Below are positions 31,387-31,639 of a stretch of 31,639 bases of DNA, in pieces (the first letter of the stretch is position 1; each line of letters opens with the position of its first letter). The stretch is from assembly GCA_964408025.1 (NCBI GenBank), contig CAYOXX010000029.1, positions 1 to 31,639 of the forward strand. Reading direction: 5' to 3'. Position numbers and translations under genes: made by a program. The notes beneath the pieces are model-generated. The model saw nothing but the letters and a program-made list of their open reading frames with translations, did no database searches and had not been told where the DNA came from. The DNA comes from CAYOXX01 sp964408025 (GTDB lineage Bacteria; Acidobacteriota; DATKUA01).

Positions 31387-31639
31387 AGCGCGGCAGCCAG
31401 ACCGACCGCGTGCATCACACGCCCACACCCGTATCCCTTACCAACCGCCTCTCTCTTCCAAGCAGGTAGGACGAGCACTCTTGCCTGTCACTTTATCCTG
31501 AAAGATCGACACCCCTACCTGTCATCTCGGCACGTATAGGGGAGCCTAAGCTTATACGCCTTTTGCGGAGGCCCCCAGTAAGTGGGACAGACATTCTTGA
31601 CGGCCCGGCAAAAACTTCATTCGGGATTTTACCCATTTC
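31387..31639. other. Non-coding end of window
   Basis: No protein-like frame, RNA gene or clear terminator was found in the last 250 nt. GC content falls here relative to the flagellar genes. Confidence 0.4.

Overview
The window reads as a chromosomal segment of an uncultured, flagellated, two-membrane bacterium. Most genes are very GC-rich. Evidence for a diderm envelope is a PpiD/SurA-type periplasmic foldase, a TonB C-terminal domain, a twin-arginine signal and an export-apparatus flagellum. A full bacillithiol set (bshA, bshB1, bshC) fits Firmicutes, Bacteroidetes/Chlorobi, Acidobacteria and several candidate phyla. I cannot name the phylum from sequence alone.

Layout. (1) 61-1595, minus strand: a cold-shock protein followed by purD, behind a candidate sigma-70 promoter. 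(2) 1596-5244, lower GC: two secreted proteins that share a near-duplicate leader and 5' region. One is a six-blade kelch/TonB-C protein broken by an in-frame UGA; the other is a formylglycine-generating-enzyme-like protein. A small membrane protein follows. (3) 5245-11071, plus strand: glyS, a SAM methyltransferase, bshC, bshB1, a cluster of GTAG-headed REP-like palindromes, then bshA. (4) 11200-12396, minus strand: an M20-family peptidase homologue with two substituted catalytic positions. (5) 12576-17718, lower GC: a MarR-type regulator divergent from a trehalose operon (GT20 synthase, phosphatase, DUF5752-like protein, TreT-like glycosyltransferase). (6) 18082-19311, minus: an alanine racemase with a Tat signal. 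(7) 19582-22539, minus: a START-like/J-domain fusion and a membrane-anchored peptidyl-prolyl isomerase. (8) 22711-31386, plus: a sigma-54-dependent response regulator and the early flagellar operon flgB-flgC-fliE-fliF-fliG-fliH-fliI-fliJ plus a MotE-like gene.

How the parts work together. The bacillithiol genes make a low-molecular-weight thiol. The methyltransferase overlapping bshC may modify that thiol, giving N-methyl-bacillithiol. The trehalose cluster encodes two routes to a compatible solute under a MarR-type regulator, and dyads sit over its promoter. The flagellar block encodes the rod base, MS ring, switch and export ATPase complex. A good -24/-12 promoter lies before flgB, right after the gene for a sigma-54 activator. 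No CRISPR array, rRNA, convincing tRNA or insertion sequence was seen.
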